From: Imhoffiella purpurea | Lineage (GTDB): Bacteria; Pseudomonadota; Gammaproteobacteria; Chromatiales; Chromatiaceae | NCBI RefSeq assembly: GCF_000585215.1 | Contig: NZ_AONC01000040.1 | Location: forward strand, 62,001 to 126,000 | Reading direction: 5' to 3' | Length of the DNA: 64,000 bases | Shown: in pieces, positions 40,955 to 51,494 of the stretch | How the letters are laid out: every line of letters begins with the position of its first letter | How positions within the stretch are numbered: position 1 is the first letter of the stretch | Position numbers and translations under genes: made by a program | Notes under the pieces: generated by a model | Database searches by the model: none | Told to the model about the DNA's origin: nothing | The model's input: the letters and a program-made list of their open reading frames with translations, nothing else

Positions 40955-43900
40955 ATGAGCGAGCACCATCCAAATCCACGGGAACGACGCATCCAGACCC
41001 GTTATCCGGTGGATCTCTACGCCAAGGTTCGTGGCCGCAATCAGCTTCCGGCGATCTGCCGCGTCAAGAATATCTGCAACGGCGGTGTTCTGCTCGCTCC
41101 CAATACGTCCGAGCCGGAACTTCCCTTCCAGCCCGGCGAGCATGTCGATCTCCATTTCGATCTTCCCGATGCGCAGAGCATGGACCCCGTCCAGGCCGTG
41201 ATCGAAGTGGTACATCGTGTGGACCGCGGGTTCGGGGCGCGTTTCACGCGACTGCTCGGTGACGGGCGGTCGCGTCTGGCGCGCTTCATCCGCGAAAGGG
41301 TCGCCCAGCAGCAGCGGACGATCGATCCCGACTCGAATCCGACCCGTGCCCGCGCACGCGAGGTCTTGGAGGAGGTCGGCGAGCAGCGTCTCGGGGGCAT
41401 GGTCGATTCCTTGCTGGAGACGCTCGTCGACGAGCTATGGCAATACAACGAGCGGGCGAGCAGCGATGCCGAACGGGCACTGATCTCCAGCGAGATCGGT
41501 CTGCTTGCCAAGGCCGTTCAGGACGAGAGCGTTTCCCGGCGGCTGATGCGCGAATTGCTCGATTCGCTCCGAGGCATGGGGACGGCCTCCGCGGACAAGG
41601 GCAAGTCTCAGTCCAATTCCCCGGGCGACTCCGCGGAGGCTGGTCTGCAATTGGTCGATCAGGACGAATTCGAGGTCTGGCTGGCCAAGTCCGAATTGGC
41701 CAATCGGCTCGAGGAGGAATTGCACGAGCCCCTCGATATGCTGCGCACACAAATCGGCGGCCTTTTCCACGGCGATGCGCTGCTCATGGATCCCATGGCA
41801 TTGGCCGGGGTCATCGAGCGCGTTCTGAGCGAGATCGGCGTGGGGGCGCAGCTTCAGCGCCTGGCCTTGCAGGTTGCCACCAGCCATTTGTCACGCAATC
41901 TGGGATCCTTTTACCGCGAGCTGCTGCATGCCTGGACGGCGGCGGGTCTGCCGGAGCTGTCCGGTACCCTGGATTCGGCGGCGAGTGGCGCTTCGAATCC
42001 GCAGGCCGCGGCGGATGCCGCTGCGTCGATTTCGGAGAGCGTCCCAGGCTCCGGCGATCCCGGCGCGGGTGTAGAGCCAACACCCTCCGCCGGCCCTCAG
42101 GTCGAAACGGACGCATCCCGCTCCAAGGCGGCCGCGGCGGGCCTTGTCGCCGGCCTGCTCGGCAACTACCAGTCTCCGTTTTCCTATTCCGGCCGGAATC
42201 GGCATAACCGCTTCTATACCAGGGGGCGGAGAATCGCCGATCTCCTGGCCAATCTGCCGTCCGGCTTTCAGATGCCGGATCCGGATCCGAACCGTCCGCT
42301 GCGCGAACTGGTGACCCAGTGGCTGCGCGCATCCGAGTCCAAGAAGCCGGATGCGCCCGCGGATCGCGAGCCCGTCATGTCGCCGCAGGTCGAGGAACGG
42401 GTCGACGTGACCGATCGGCTCCTCTCGCACATGCTCGCCGACCCGACGACCCCGAACCAGCTGAAATCGCTGATCAAGCCGCTCTCCACGCGTTTCCTGT
42501 CGATGGCCGTGACATCGCCGAAGGGCCTCGCGGACACCAATCAGCCCTTGGTCAAGCTGATCAATCAGCTCGAGCATCTGGCGATGTACCTGCTGAACGA
42601 CGATGGATCCAACGAGAACCTGAAACGCGAGTACGAAGAGGTGGTCAAGAAGCTGGTCGAGTCCGACGGGCGCGATCCCAAGGCCATCGACGAGTTGTCC
42701 GGCCGCCTGAACGCGCTGGAGAAGCGAACCGGCAGCGAATATCAGGGCAACATCTCCAATTGGGTCGGCATCTGCGAATCGCGCGAGCGTTCCCGGGTCG
42801 CCCGCGAAGAGGTGCGGGGCGAGCTCAATGCGGCCTTCGCCGGTCGGCGCATGCACAAGGTCGTCAACGAACTGCTCGACCTCGGCTGGCGCAATCTGCT
42901 CGACATGGTCTCCGCCAATCTCGGCTCTGGGTCTCAGCGGTGGCGCCGCTACTGGGAGCTCCTGTGGACGGTCCACGTCATGACCGGAGGCGAGGGCGAG
43001 TCTTCCGTCAGAGTGCTGGAACTGGGCACGCTGGTGGACGGGCTGCGCGAGGCACTCGCCTACATCGGAACGGACCCGATCCTGGTCAACGACGTTCTGG
43101 GGCGTATCGAGACCGCCGTGCGTCGGTCGCGGGCCTCGCTCGATAGAGAGGACGATTACCTGCGTTTCTCGCTCATTCCTCCCGACCCGGAGAACGAGCC
43201 GGAGCGGATGCCGGCAAAGGTATCCCCGTCCGACTGGCAGGCGAGTCTCGCCGAGGTCGAGGGATTGCCGCTCGGCACGCTCGTCTGGATGCGCGGCAAG
43301 GAGGGAAGCAAGGCGCTGCGCCTCATCTGGCGCAACGAGGACGGTTCGCGCCTGGCCGTGACCGACACCATGGGCAAGAAGGTGAAGGTCCTGAGGCGCG
43401 CCCGGCTGGCCGAGACATTTCTGCGCGGTCAGGCGCGTGCCCAGGCGCCCACCGACAAGCGTATCGTCACCCGTGCCGCGGATGCGGCGCTTTCGGAGAT
43501 GCAGGAGCGTCTGCAATACCACGAGACGCACGATCCGCTCACGGGCCTGTCGAATCAGCGCCGCCTGGTCGGCTCCTTGACCCAGCTGCTCCTGAGCCAT
43601 GCCGGGGCGAGCGATGGTCATGCGCTCGGGTTCCTCGAGCTCGACCGCTACGACACCTTGACCGGGACCTTCGGCTATTCGGTCGGCGAGCGCATGCTGA
43701 CCGCCGTCGCTCGGTTGCTGGAGGGCGTGCTTTCCGAGGCGGTGTGTCTCGCCTACATGGGCGGCAGCCGCTTCGGTCTCCTGACGCCGGTGATGGACCG
43801 CGAGCATGCCATGGAGATCGGCGAATCCATCCGCGCCGGCCTGACCGTGATGCCTTTCGACCTCCAGGGCAAGCCGTTCCGCATCTCCGGGAGCCTGGGG

Positions 43901-44797
43901 ATCGCGATGCTGGTCGGCGACAACAGCAGCCCGGAGAAGCTGATCTCGGCCGCGAGCGTGGCCTGTCTCGCCGCCCAGCGCGAGGGTGGCGACCGGGTCA
44001 TCCTGTTCCGCGAGGACAACGAGCTCATCTCGCGTCAGCTCGATCACATGCGCGGCTGGGCGCAGGCGGAGGACGTGATCAAGGCGGGTCGGCGCAAGCT
44101 GCGCTATCAGCGGATCGTGCCGATCGATCCCGACGGCGAGCTCAGTCCACATTGCGAGATCCTGCTCAGCGTCTACGACGACCAGGGGATGCCGCTTCCG
44201 CTGCAGTCGTTCATCGCCGCCGCCGAGGCGTTCAACATGATGCGCGAGGTCGATCGGCAGGTGATCGACGAGGCCCTCAAATGGGTCAGCACCCATCCGG
44301 GCAAGGTGCGGGAGATCGGTGGCGTGGCCATCAATCTGTCGGGGCAGTCGTTGAGCGACCCCGGGCTCCTGAAATACATCCGTGGCGGTCTCGAGCGCTT
44401 CCGGGTTCCGGTCGAGATGGTCAGTTTCGAGGTCACCGAGACGGCGGCCATCGTCAATCTGGATCAGGCGGCCATCATCCTCGAGGACATCAAGTCGCTC
44501 GGCTGCAGTATCGCGCTCGACGATTTCGGCGCCGGCATGTCCTCCTACAGCTATCTGAAACGGCTGCCGGTCGATTACGTCAAGATCGACGGATCCTTCG
44601 TCAAGGATATCCTGGTCAGCCCGCACGATCGCGAGATCGTCAAGTCGTTCAACGAAATCGCCCATTTCATGGGCAAGCGAACCATCGCCGAATACGTGGA
44701 GAACCAGGAGATCCTGGAGCTCCTGCGGGATATCGGGGTGGATTACGCCCAGGGATATGCCATCGAGAAGCCGCAGTTCATCGAGGATCTGCCCTGA
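40955..44797 (+). CDS. PilZ-DUF1631-GGDEF(degenerate)-EAL c-di-GMP protein
   Basis: About 1280 residues. Residues 1-125: PilZ domain (RRIQTRYPVDLYAKV, ICNGGVLLAP). Middle 550-650 residues: helical DUF1631-like region. About 860-1010: GGDEF domain opening HDPLTGLSNQRRLVGSL, but the active loop reads GGSRF, so cyclase activity is unlikely. Last 240: EAL domain in which the signature is EIL (CEILLSVYDD), while AINLSGQSL, FEVTETAAI, LDDFGAGMSS, KIDGSFVKD and YAQGYAIEKP retain metal and catalytic positions. It may be a phosphodiesterase or a c-di-GMP sensor. The start could be ATG 40937. Confidence 0.88.
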   Translation: MSEHHPNPRERRIQTRYPVDLYAKVRGRNQLPAICRVKNICNGGVLLAPNTSEPELPFQPGEHVDLHFDLPDAQSMDPVQAVIEVVHRVDRGFGARFTRLLGDGRSRLARFIRERVAQQQRTIDPDSNPTRARAREVLEEVGEQRLGGMVDSLLETLVDELWQYNERASSDAERALISSEIGLLAKAVQDESVSRRLMRELLDSLRGMGTASADKGKSQSNSPGDSAEAGLQLVDQDEFEVWLAKSELANRLEEELHEPLDMLRTQIGGLFHGDALLMDPMALAGVIERVLSEIGVGAQLQRLALQVATSHLSRNLGSFYRELLHAWTAAGLPELSGTLDSAASGASNPQAAADAAASISESVPGSGDPGAGVEPTPSAGPQVETDASRSKAAAAGLVAGLLGNYQSPFSYSGRNRHNRFYTRGRRIADLLANLPSGFQMPDPDPNRPLRELVTQWLRASESKKPDAPADREPVMSPQVEERVDVTDRLLSHMLADPTTPNQLKSLIKPLSTRFLSMAVTSPKGLADTNQPLVKLINQLEHLAMYLLNDDGSNENLKREYEEVVKKLVESDGRDPKAIDELSGRLNALEKRTGSEYQGNISNWVGICESRERSRVAREEVRGELNAAFAGRRMHKVVNELLDLGWRNLLDMVSANLGSGSQRWRRYWELLWTVHVMTGGEGESSVRVLELGTLVDGLREALAYIGTDPILVNDVLGRIETAVRRSRASLDREDDYLRFSLIPPDPENEPERMPAKVSPSDWQASLAEVEGLPLGTLVWMRGKEGSKALRLIWRNEDGSRLAVTDTMGKKVKVLRRARLAETFLRGQARAQAPTDKRIVTRAADAALSEMQERLQYHETHDPLTGLSNQRRLVGSLTQLLLSHAGASDGHALGFLELDRYDTLTGTFGYSVGERMLTAVARLLEGVLSEAVCLAYMGGSRFGLLTPVMDREHAMEIGESIRAGLTVMPFDLQGKPFRISGSLGIAMLVGDNSSPEKLISAASVACLAAQREGGDRVILFREDNELISRQLDHMRGWAQAEDVIKAGRRKLRYQRIVPIDPDGELSPHCEILLSVYDDQGMPLPLQSFIAAAEAFNMMREVDRQVIDEALKWVSTHPGKVREIGGVAINLSGQSLSDPGLLKYIRGGLERFRVPVEMVSFEVTETAAIVNLDQAAIILEDIKSLGCSIALDDFGAGMSSYSYLKRLPVDYVKIDGSFVKDILVSPHDREIVKSFNEIAHFMGKRTIAEYVENQEILELLRDIGVDYAQGYAIEKPQFIEDLP

Positions 44798-44870
44798 TCC
44801 GCCACTCTCGAGATCGGCCCGGGCGGAGCCTTGCGGATCCTGCGGGTCTCATTTCCCATTCAACCTGTCG

Positions 44871-44890
44871 TCGCGAGCCGAGGCTCGCGA
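44871..44890. promoter_or_regulatory. 20-bp inverted repeat abutting a Shine-Dalgarno sequence
   Basis: TCGCGAGCC-ga-GGCTCGCGA, perfect nine-base arms, ends two bases before the GAGGAG Shine-Dalgarno of the hydrolase gene. It could be an operator or a translation-modulating hairpin. Confidence 0.45.
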
Positions 44891-44904
44891 GCGAGGAGAG
44901 TTTC

Positions 44905-45777
44905 GTGATACTTCCAGATGCCTTGACGGCGCCAAGGGCCAGTCATCAGAGCGCTTCCGGTGAGCGCGTCGCCTATTATCATGATTCGGCCGGTTCGGGT
45001 CGCCCTTTGGTGCTGATTCACAGCATCAATGCCGCCTGCAGCAGCTTCGAGGTCAAGCCGCTTTTCGATCGCTATCGCGGCCGGCGCCCGGTCTATAGCC
45101 TGGATCTGCCCGGATTCGGTCATTCCGCTCGTCCAGCGACCGGTTATTCGCCCGAATTCTACGGGACCGCGATCGCGGATTTCGTACGCTCGGTCGTCGG
45201 CCGGCCGGCGGATGTGCTCGCGCTCTCGCTCAGCGCCGAGTTCGCCGCCCGCGCGGCCCGGCTGGCGCCCGAGCATATCGCCTCGCTGGTCATGGTTTCG
45301 CCGACCGGATTCGGCCGGCAGTCCATGCCGGGGACGCGCAGCGCGCGCGCGATTCATGCCTTGCTACGGCTGCCGCTGCTCGGCGAGGGGCTGTTTCGTC
45401 TGGTCTCCTCGCGTCCGAGCATCCGCTATTTTCTCGGCCGTTCGCTGCCCGACGGCGTCCCGCCCGAGATGATCGACTATGCCCATGCGACCTCGCATCA
45501 GCCCGGCGCCCGCCATGCACCCTTCGCTTTCCTGTCGACCGCTTTGTTCACCGCCAGCGCGGTCGAGCGGCTCTATGCGCCGCTGAAGGATCTTCCGGTC
45601 ATGGTGATCGCCGACCGCGATCCCTACGTCACCTTCGAGCACTTGCCTGGTCTGGTGGCGGAGAAGCCTAACTGGCATTCGGTGTCCCTGGCGCCGCATC
45701 TGGGGCTTCCGCACTGGGAGCGGCCGGACGCCGTGGTGGAGTCACTCGACGCCTTCTGGGGCGGCGCCGATCGCTGA
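44905..45777 (+). CDS. Alpha/beta hydrolase
   Basis: 290 residues from GTG 44905 (GAGGAG upstream). The fold is clear: PLVLIHSINAACSSFEVKPL (oxyanion loop), YSLDLPGFGHSARPATGYSP, nucleophile elbow ALSLSAEFAARAAR (Ser flanked by Ser/Ala instead of Gly-x-Ser-x-Gly), acid in VIADRDPYVTFEHL, and His in APHLGLPHWE. Substrate unknown. No partner gene indicates a pathway; it is flanked by a c-di-GMP protein and a methyltransferase. Confidence 0.88.
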   Translation: MILPDALTAPRASHQSASGERVAYYHDSAGSGRPLVLIHSINAACSSFEVKPLFDRYRGRRPVYSLDLPGFGHSARPATGYSPEFYGTAIADFVRSVVGRPADVLALSLSAEFAARAARLAPEHIASLVMVSPTGFGRQSMPGTRSARAIHALLRLPLLGEGLFRLVSSRPSIRYFLGRSLPDGVPPEMIDYAHATSHQPGARHAPFAFLSTALFTASAVERLYAPLKDLPVMVIADRDPYVTFEHLPGLVAEKPNWHSVSLAPHLGLPHWERPDAVVESLDAFWGGADR

Positions 45778-45790
45778 TCACCCTATCGGT

Positions 45791-46450
45791 TCAGACCCTG
45801 GGGCTGAGCCGATAGGCCTGCTCGTGCAGGCTGGTCAGGCCGCGTTTGAGGTTGTTCGGCGACTCGGCGAGTACGTCCAGCCTGGCCAGCGGCTCGATCC
45901 GATAGCGGTCGCCGAACAGGGTCTCGACTTCGTCGCGATGGACGGCGAAGGGCGGGCCGGGACGCGTCTTTTGGTCGTATTCGAGACTGACCAGCAGCGT
46001 GGGAACTGGGCTCGGCATCAGCGAGGCCATCTTGTCGGCATATCGGCGGCGCATCTCGGGCGGGAGCGCGATCAGGGATGCGCGGTCGAAGACGGCATCG
46101 ACCTGGTTCAGGTGCTCCGGCTTCAGATCGAAGAAATCGCCGCAGAGGATGACGAGTTCGTCCAGCTGGTAGCGGCGGAACGGTCCCATCTCGGTGACGG
46201 TCGGTGTGAGCCCCTGCTCGGCGAAGATCTCCCGGACGGCGACCTCGGCGAGCTCGACGCCGATGACACGGTGCCCCTGGCCGACGAGCCAGATCAGATC
46301 GAGTGTCTTGCCGCACAGAGGGACGAAGACGCATGCGTTGCGGTCCAGCGCGAGGCTCGGCCAGAATTCCTGCAGGTGTGCGTTGATCTCGTTCCGATGC
46401 CAGCCGATCTCTCGGCGATGCCAGCGCTCCAACCAGAATTCGACGTCCAT
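45791..46450 (-). CDS. tpm: Thiopurine S-methyltransferase family protein (TPMT)
   Basis: 219 residues. MDVEFWLERWHRREIGWH is the characteristic bacterial TPMT N-terminus, followed by the SAM site VFVPLCGKTLDLIWLVGQGH, VIGVELAE and FDRASLIALPPEMRRRYADK. Bacterial members methylate thiopurines or tellurite/selenite species. The start is set at ATG 46450 because homologues begin at the MDxEFW motif; the frame is open to 46507. Confidence 0.92.
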   Translation of the reverse strand: MDVEFWLERWHRREIGWHRNEINAHLQEFWPSLALDRNACVFVPLCGKTLDLIWLVGQGHRVIGVELAEVAVREIFAEQGLTPTVTEMGPFRRYQLDELVILCGDFFDLKPEHLNQVDAVFDRASLIALPPEMRRRYADKMASLMPSPVPTLLVSLEYDQKTRPGPPFAVHRDEVETLFGDRYRIEPLARLDVLAESPNNLKRGLTSLHEQAYRLSPRV

Positions 46451-46648
46451 CGTGACCAGTGACCTCTGTCTCTCGTTCTTCGGATAGTGATCAGTCGGGC
46501 CGATCATAAGGCCCGATGCGTGTCGGCGTCAGCCGCCGGCTTACCTTGGGATCGGCGATATCGCACACCAGTTCCCCGTATCGTCGTGCGCCAGCGGTTG
46601 GTTTTGGCTGGAGAATGAACGACACTCTCGTATCGACTTGCGGCATTC

Positions 46649-47557
46649 ATGAATGGGTCGACCATGTCTGAGACAACACGCGACGATTCGATCGTCTCCG
46701 ATTCGAACCGATATCCCCCCAAGGCCGACCTTGAGCTCGCCTTCCAAACGATCCGCAAGGCCAGGATCCCGCAGATGCCGGACGTGGTGTTCGGGCTTCG
46801 CGACGAGCTGGGCAAGCCCGATCCGGATTTCCGGGTGGCGGCCGATCTCATCTCTCACGACGTCGCCTTGACCGGTCAGGTGCTGAAGGCGGTCAATTCG
46901 CCGCTCTTCCGCTGCCGGACCAAGATCACCAACGTCCAGCAGGCCGTGACCATGATGGGGGTCAGCCGCCTGACCAATCTGGTGACCGCCGAGGCCATCC
47001 AGCGGATGCTGGGCGTCGCCCAGGGACCGGCTCTGGTGGTCTGGGATTCGATGATGAAGCATGCCCAGGCGATGCTGGCGATCGCCGAATCGGCCCCCGG
47101 CATGGCGCTCGACGAGGTCTATCTGTTCGGGATCATGCAGGACGTGGGCGCCCTCATCTTCGCCGACATGATCCCCGAATATGGCTCGGTATGGGTGCTG
47201 CGCAGCGAGGCCGACCCCAAGGGGCTGATGGAGTTCGAGCGCAAGCGCGTGGGTGTCGATCACGTGACCGTGGGCTTCCTGGTGGCCGGAAACTGGCGGC
47301 TGCCGGAGCACATCGCCCTGGCGATCTACCGGCATCGCGATCCAGACTGCTCCGATCTCCTGGGTACCGACGTCGGGGTCTTCGTCTCCCTGTCCAGACT
47401 GGCTCAATATCTGGTCGCCGTGAGTCACGGCAGCCACGAGCTGTTCGGCACCCTGTCCCAACTGGACTCGGATCTCGCCCATCTGTCGATCGAGGAGGAC
47501 GAATGGGCGGCCCTGTGCGAGCGTGCCACGAACGGCGAATGGGCCGCTCCCGCCTGA
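46649..47557 (+). CDS. HDOD-domain signalling protein
   Basis: 302 residues with a single HDOD domain: IPQMPDVVFGLRDEL, HDVALTGQVLKAVNSPLF, VQQAVTMMGVSRLTNLVTAEA and LFGIMQDVGALIFADMIP. HDOD proteins are non-catalytic HD relatives that act as scaffolds in bacterial signalling. There is no fused effector domain. The second Met (46664) is an alternative start. Upstream of prfB with a 160-base gap. Confidence 0.88.
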   Translation: MNGSTMSETTRDDSIVSDSNRYPPKADLELAFQTIRKARIPQMPDVVFGLRDELGKPDPDFRVAADLISHDVALTGQVLKAVNSPLFRCRTKITNVQQAVTMMGVSRLTNLVTAEAIQRMLGVAQGPALVVWDSMMKHAQAMLAIAESAPGMALDEVYLFGIMQDVGALIFADMIPEYGSVWVLRSEADPKGLMEFERKRVGVDHVTVGFLVAGNWRLPEHIALAIYRHRDPDCSDLLGTDVGVFVSLSRLAQYLVAVSHGSHELFGTLSQLDSDLAHLSIEEDEWAALCERATNGEWAAPA

Positions 47558-47719
47558 TTCGGATCGCGGACCTGGAGTCGGATCTCCAGCGGTATGCCTT
47601 GGGTCTGGGGCCGGCCGCGCCTGTTACCGCGTCTTCGACTCTGTGTTCCGGCGATCTCCGATTGGCATCGGGTGACGGATGGCGTCTATACTTAGCCGTT
47701 TTACTCGCCGGAGCCAAGC

Positions 47720-48818
47720 ATGATCGACATCAATCCGATCGTTCATCAAATCAACGACCTGAAGGGGCGCATCGAGTCCCTCAGGGGGTATCTTTGACTA
47801 CGCTGAGCGTCAAGATCGCCTGACCGAGGTTTTGCGGGAGCTTGAGGATCCCGGGGTCTGGAACGATCCGGGGCGCGCCCAGGCACTCGGTCGCGAGCGC
47901 GCGGCCCTGGAGGCCGTGGTCCTGACCATCGACGAGATGAGTTCGGCGCTCACCGATGCCGACGAGTTGCTGGAGCTGGCCGCCGAGGAGGCGGACGAGG
48001 CGACCCTTTCGTCGCTGGTCGCGGATCTCGAGACCTACGAGTCGCGTGTCGGCGAGCTCGAGTTCCGCCGCATGTTCTCCGGCGAGATGGACCCCAACAA
48101 CGCCTTCGTCGACATCCAGGCAGGTTCCGGCGGAACCGAGGCCCAGGACTGGGCCGAGATGCTGCTGCGCATGTATCTGCGCTGGGGCGAGCGCCGCGGC
48201 TTCAAGACCGAGCTGATGGAGGCATCTCCCGGCGAGGTCGCCGGCATCAAGTCCGCGACCGTCAAGTTCGAGGGCGAGTATGCCTTCGGCTGGCTCCGCA
48301 CCGAGACCGGCGTGCACCGCCTGGTGCGCAAGTCGCCGTTCGACTCGGGCAACCGGCGCCATACCTCCTTCTCTTCGGTATTCGTCTCGCCCGAGGTCGA
48401 CGACAGCGTCGAGATCGAGATCAATCCGGCCGACCTGCGCATCGACGTCTACCGTGCCAGCGGCGCCGGCGGTCAGCACGTCAACCGGACCGAGTCGGCG
48501 GTGCGTATCACCCATTTGCCGACGAACATCGTGACCCAGTGTCAGAACGACCGCTCGCAGCACAAGAACAAAGACCAGGCCATGAAACAGCTCAAGGCCA
48601 AGCTCTACGAACTGGAGATGCAGAAGCGCCAGGCGACCCAGCAGGCCCTGGAGGACACCAAGTCCGACATCGGCTGGGGCAGTCAGATCCGCTCCTACGT
48701 GCTGGACCAGTCACGCATCAAGGATCTGCGCACCGGCGTGGAGATCGCGAATACCCAGGGCGTGCTGGACGGCAATCTCGATCCATTCATCGAGGCCAGC
48801 CTCAAGAGCGGGCTCTGA
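47720..48818 (+). CDS. prfB: Peptide chain release factor 2 with programmed +1 frameshift
   Basis: RF2 decodes UGA and UAA. Translation starts at ATG 47720 ([20 protein letters not shown]), reaches in-frame TGA at 47795-47797 after 25 codons, and continues in the +1 frame from GAC. The second part contains the tRNA-mimicry motif region and the catalytic [20 protein letters not shown] (GGQ). Total about 365 residues, normal for RF2. lysS follows 16 bases after, the standard prfB-lysS operon. Confidence 0.97.
47781..47797 (+). promoter_or_regulatory. RF2 autoregulatory frameshift site
   Basis: TCAGGGGGTATCTTTGA: the internal Shine-Dalgarno AGGGGG, three bases, then slippery CTT and stop TGA followed by C. 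This is the canonical prfB arrangement in which low RF2 favours the +1 shift. Confidence 0.97.
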
Positions 48819-48834
48819 ATCCCCTGGAGAATCG

Positions 48835-50382
<1,548 letters not shown>

Positions 50383-50396
50383 GGGAGCCTGGACGC

Positions 50397-50420
50397 AGGT
50401 GCGGCTTCGGCCGCACCTTT
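50397..50420 (+). terminator. Rho-independent terminator after lysS
   Basis: AGGTGCGGC-TTCG-GCCGCACCTTT: nine-pair stem with a UUCG tetraloop and a short T-tract, 15 bases after the lysS stop. Confidence 0.85.
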
Positions 50421-50433
50421 CCGTGGGCGGGGT

Positions 50434-51432
50434 CTAGTCCGCGAAACCGTAGGGCGGGGGCTGCAGATCCAGGGTGGGTCCCTCCTCGCCGAGCCGCACC
50501 GCGCCGCCCTCGGCGGCGGCGATCTCGGCGACCGCTAGAATGGCGAAACGCCCCTCGGACAGGGGCGCGGCATCCACGATCCAGCCGCTGCTCTGCTGCG
50601 AGGTGCTGTCCGAGCTGAAGAGATGCTCGCCCGGAGCGGGCCTGGTCTCCAGATCCGCCTCGGCCAGATACATGCGGCGCTTGAGTTTGCCGAGGAACTG
50701 CATGCGGGCGACGACCTCCTGGCCCGTATAGCAGCCTTTGTTGAAGCTGACGCCGTCGATGAGATGCAGATTGAGCATCTGGGGAACGAAGGTCTCGGTC
50801 GACTGGGCGTAGACGCTGGGCAGGCCGGCCTGGATGTCGAGCAGTCGCCAGCGGTCCGCGTCGGCGACCCCGGCATGCGCAGTCAGGCGCTCCCAGAGCG
50901 GCCGCAGCCGGTCGAACGCGCCCAGGATCTCGAATCTGGGGATGGGGCCGGGGAGGCGGATAAGGGTCAGGCCGTCGGCGCTCGCGACCTCGTCGTTCCG
51001 CTCGGGGACGGTCATGCCCAGATCGGAGAGCCGTCGGGGCGCCTCCTCGCCGGCGAGACCCATGCGCAGGCATTCGTCACCGACGTCGGCGAGGGTCACC
51101 TTGCTGCGCAGGACGTACATCCCGAGGCGCTTGAGGATTTCGGCGACACGGTCGGCGGCGGTCTGCAGATAGATGCCGTCCTCGCGCCGGATCAGCCTGA
51201 AGACAGCCATGACGCGGCCCTTGTGGCTGCAATGCGCGCTCAGCTGGCTGCGGGTCGGCGACAGCTCGCGGACATCGTTGGTGAGCTGGCCTTGAAGAAA
51301 GGTGTCGGCATCGGCTCCCCGGGCGGAGATCAGCCCGAGGTGCGACAGGTCGAACAGCTGGCAGTCGCTAGCGGGCCGCTGTTCGGCCTCTCTGGTCTGC
51401 TCGGCGAGAAAGGCTTGCCATTGATTCATCAT
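50434..51432 (-). CDS. ygfZ: YgfZ/GcvT-type folate-binding Fe-S cluster assembly protein
   Basis: 332 residues. The diagnostic motif is FNKGCYTGQEVVARMQFLGK with the conserved Cys. LFDLSHLGLISARGADADTF and FLQGQLTNDVREL are the GcvT-like N-terminal elements. YgfZ uses folate to support repair or assembly of particular iron-sulfur enzymes. Start set at ATG 51432 (MMNQWQAFLAEQ), with GAGG upstream; the frame is open to 51597 without protein-like sequence. Confidence 0.92.
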   Translation of the reverse strand: MMNQWQAFLAEQTREAEQRPASDCQLFDLSHLGLISARGADADTFLQGQLTNDVRELSPTRSQLSAHCSHKGRVMAVFRLIRREDGIYLQTAADRVAEILKRLGMYVLRSKVTLADVGDECLRMGLAGEEAPRRLSDLGMTVPERNDEVASADGLTLIRLPGPIPRFEILGAFDRLRPLWERLTAHAGVADADRWRLLDIQAGLPSVYAQSTETFVPQMLNLHLIDGVSFNKGCYTGQEVVARMQFLGKLKRRMYLAEADLETRPAPGEHLFSSDSTSQQSSGWIVDAAPLSEGRFAILAVAEIAAAEGGAVRLGEEGPTLDLQPPPYGFAD

Positions 51433-51494
51433 GTGGATGGGACCTCGATACGGATATGGCCGGAGAACGGCTCGGGGGATGGCCCTGAAACGGG

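Noticed and set aside
41891-44665. 924-codon minus-strand frame opposite the PilZ/GGDEF/EAL gene
   Set aside because: No motifs; the sense strand encodes recognised domains throughout.
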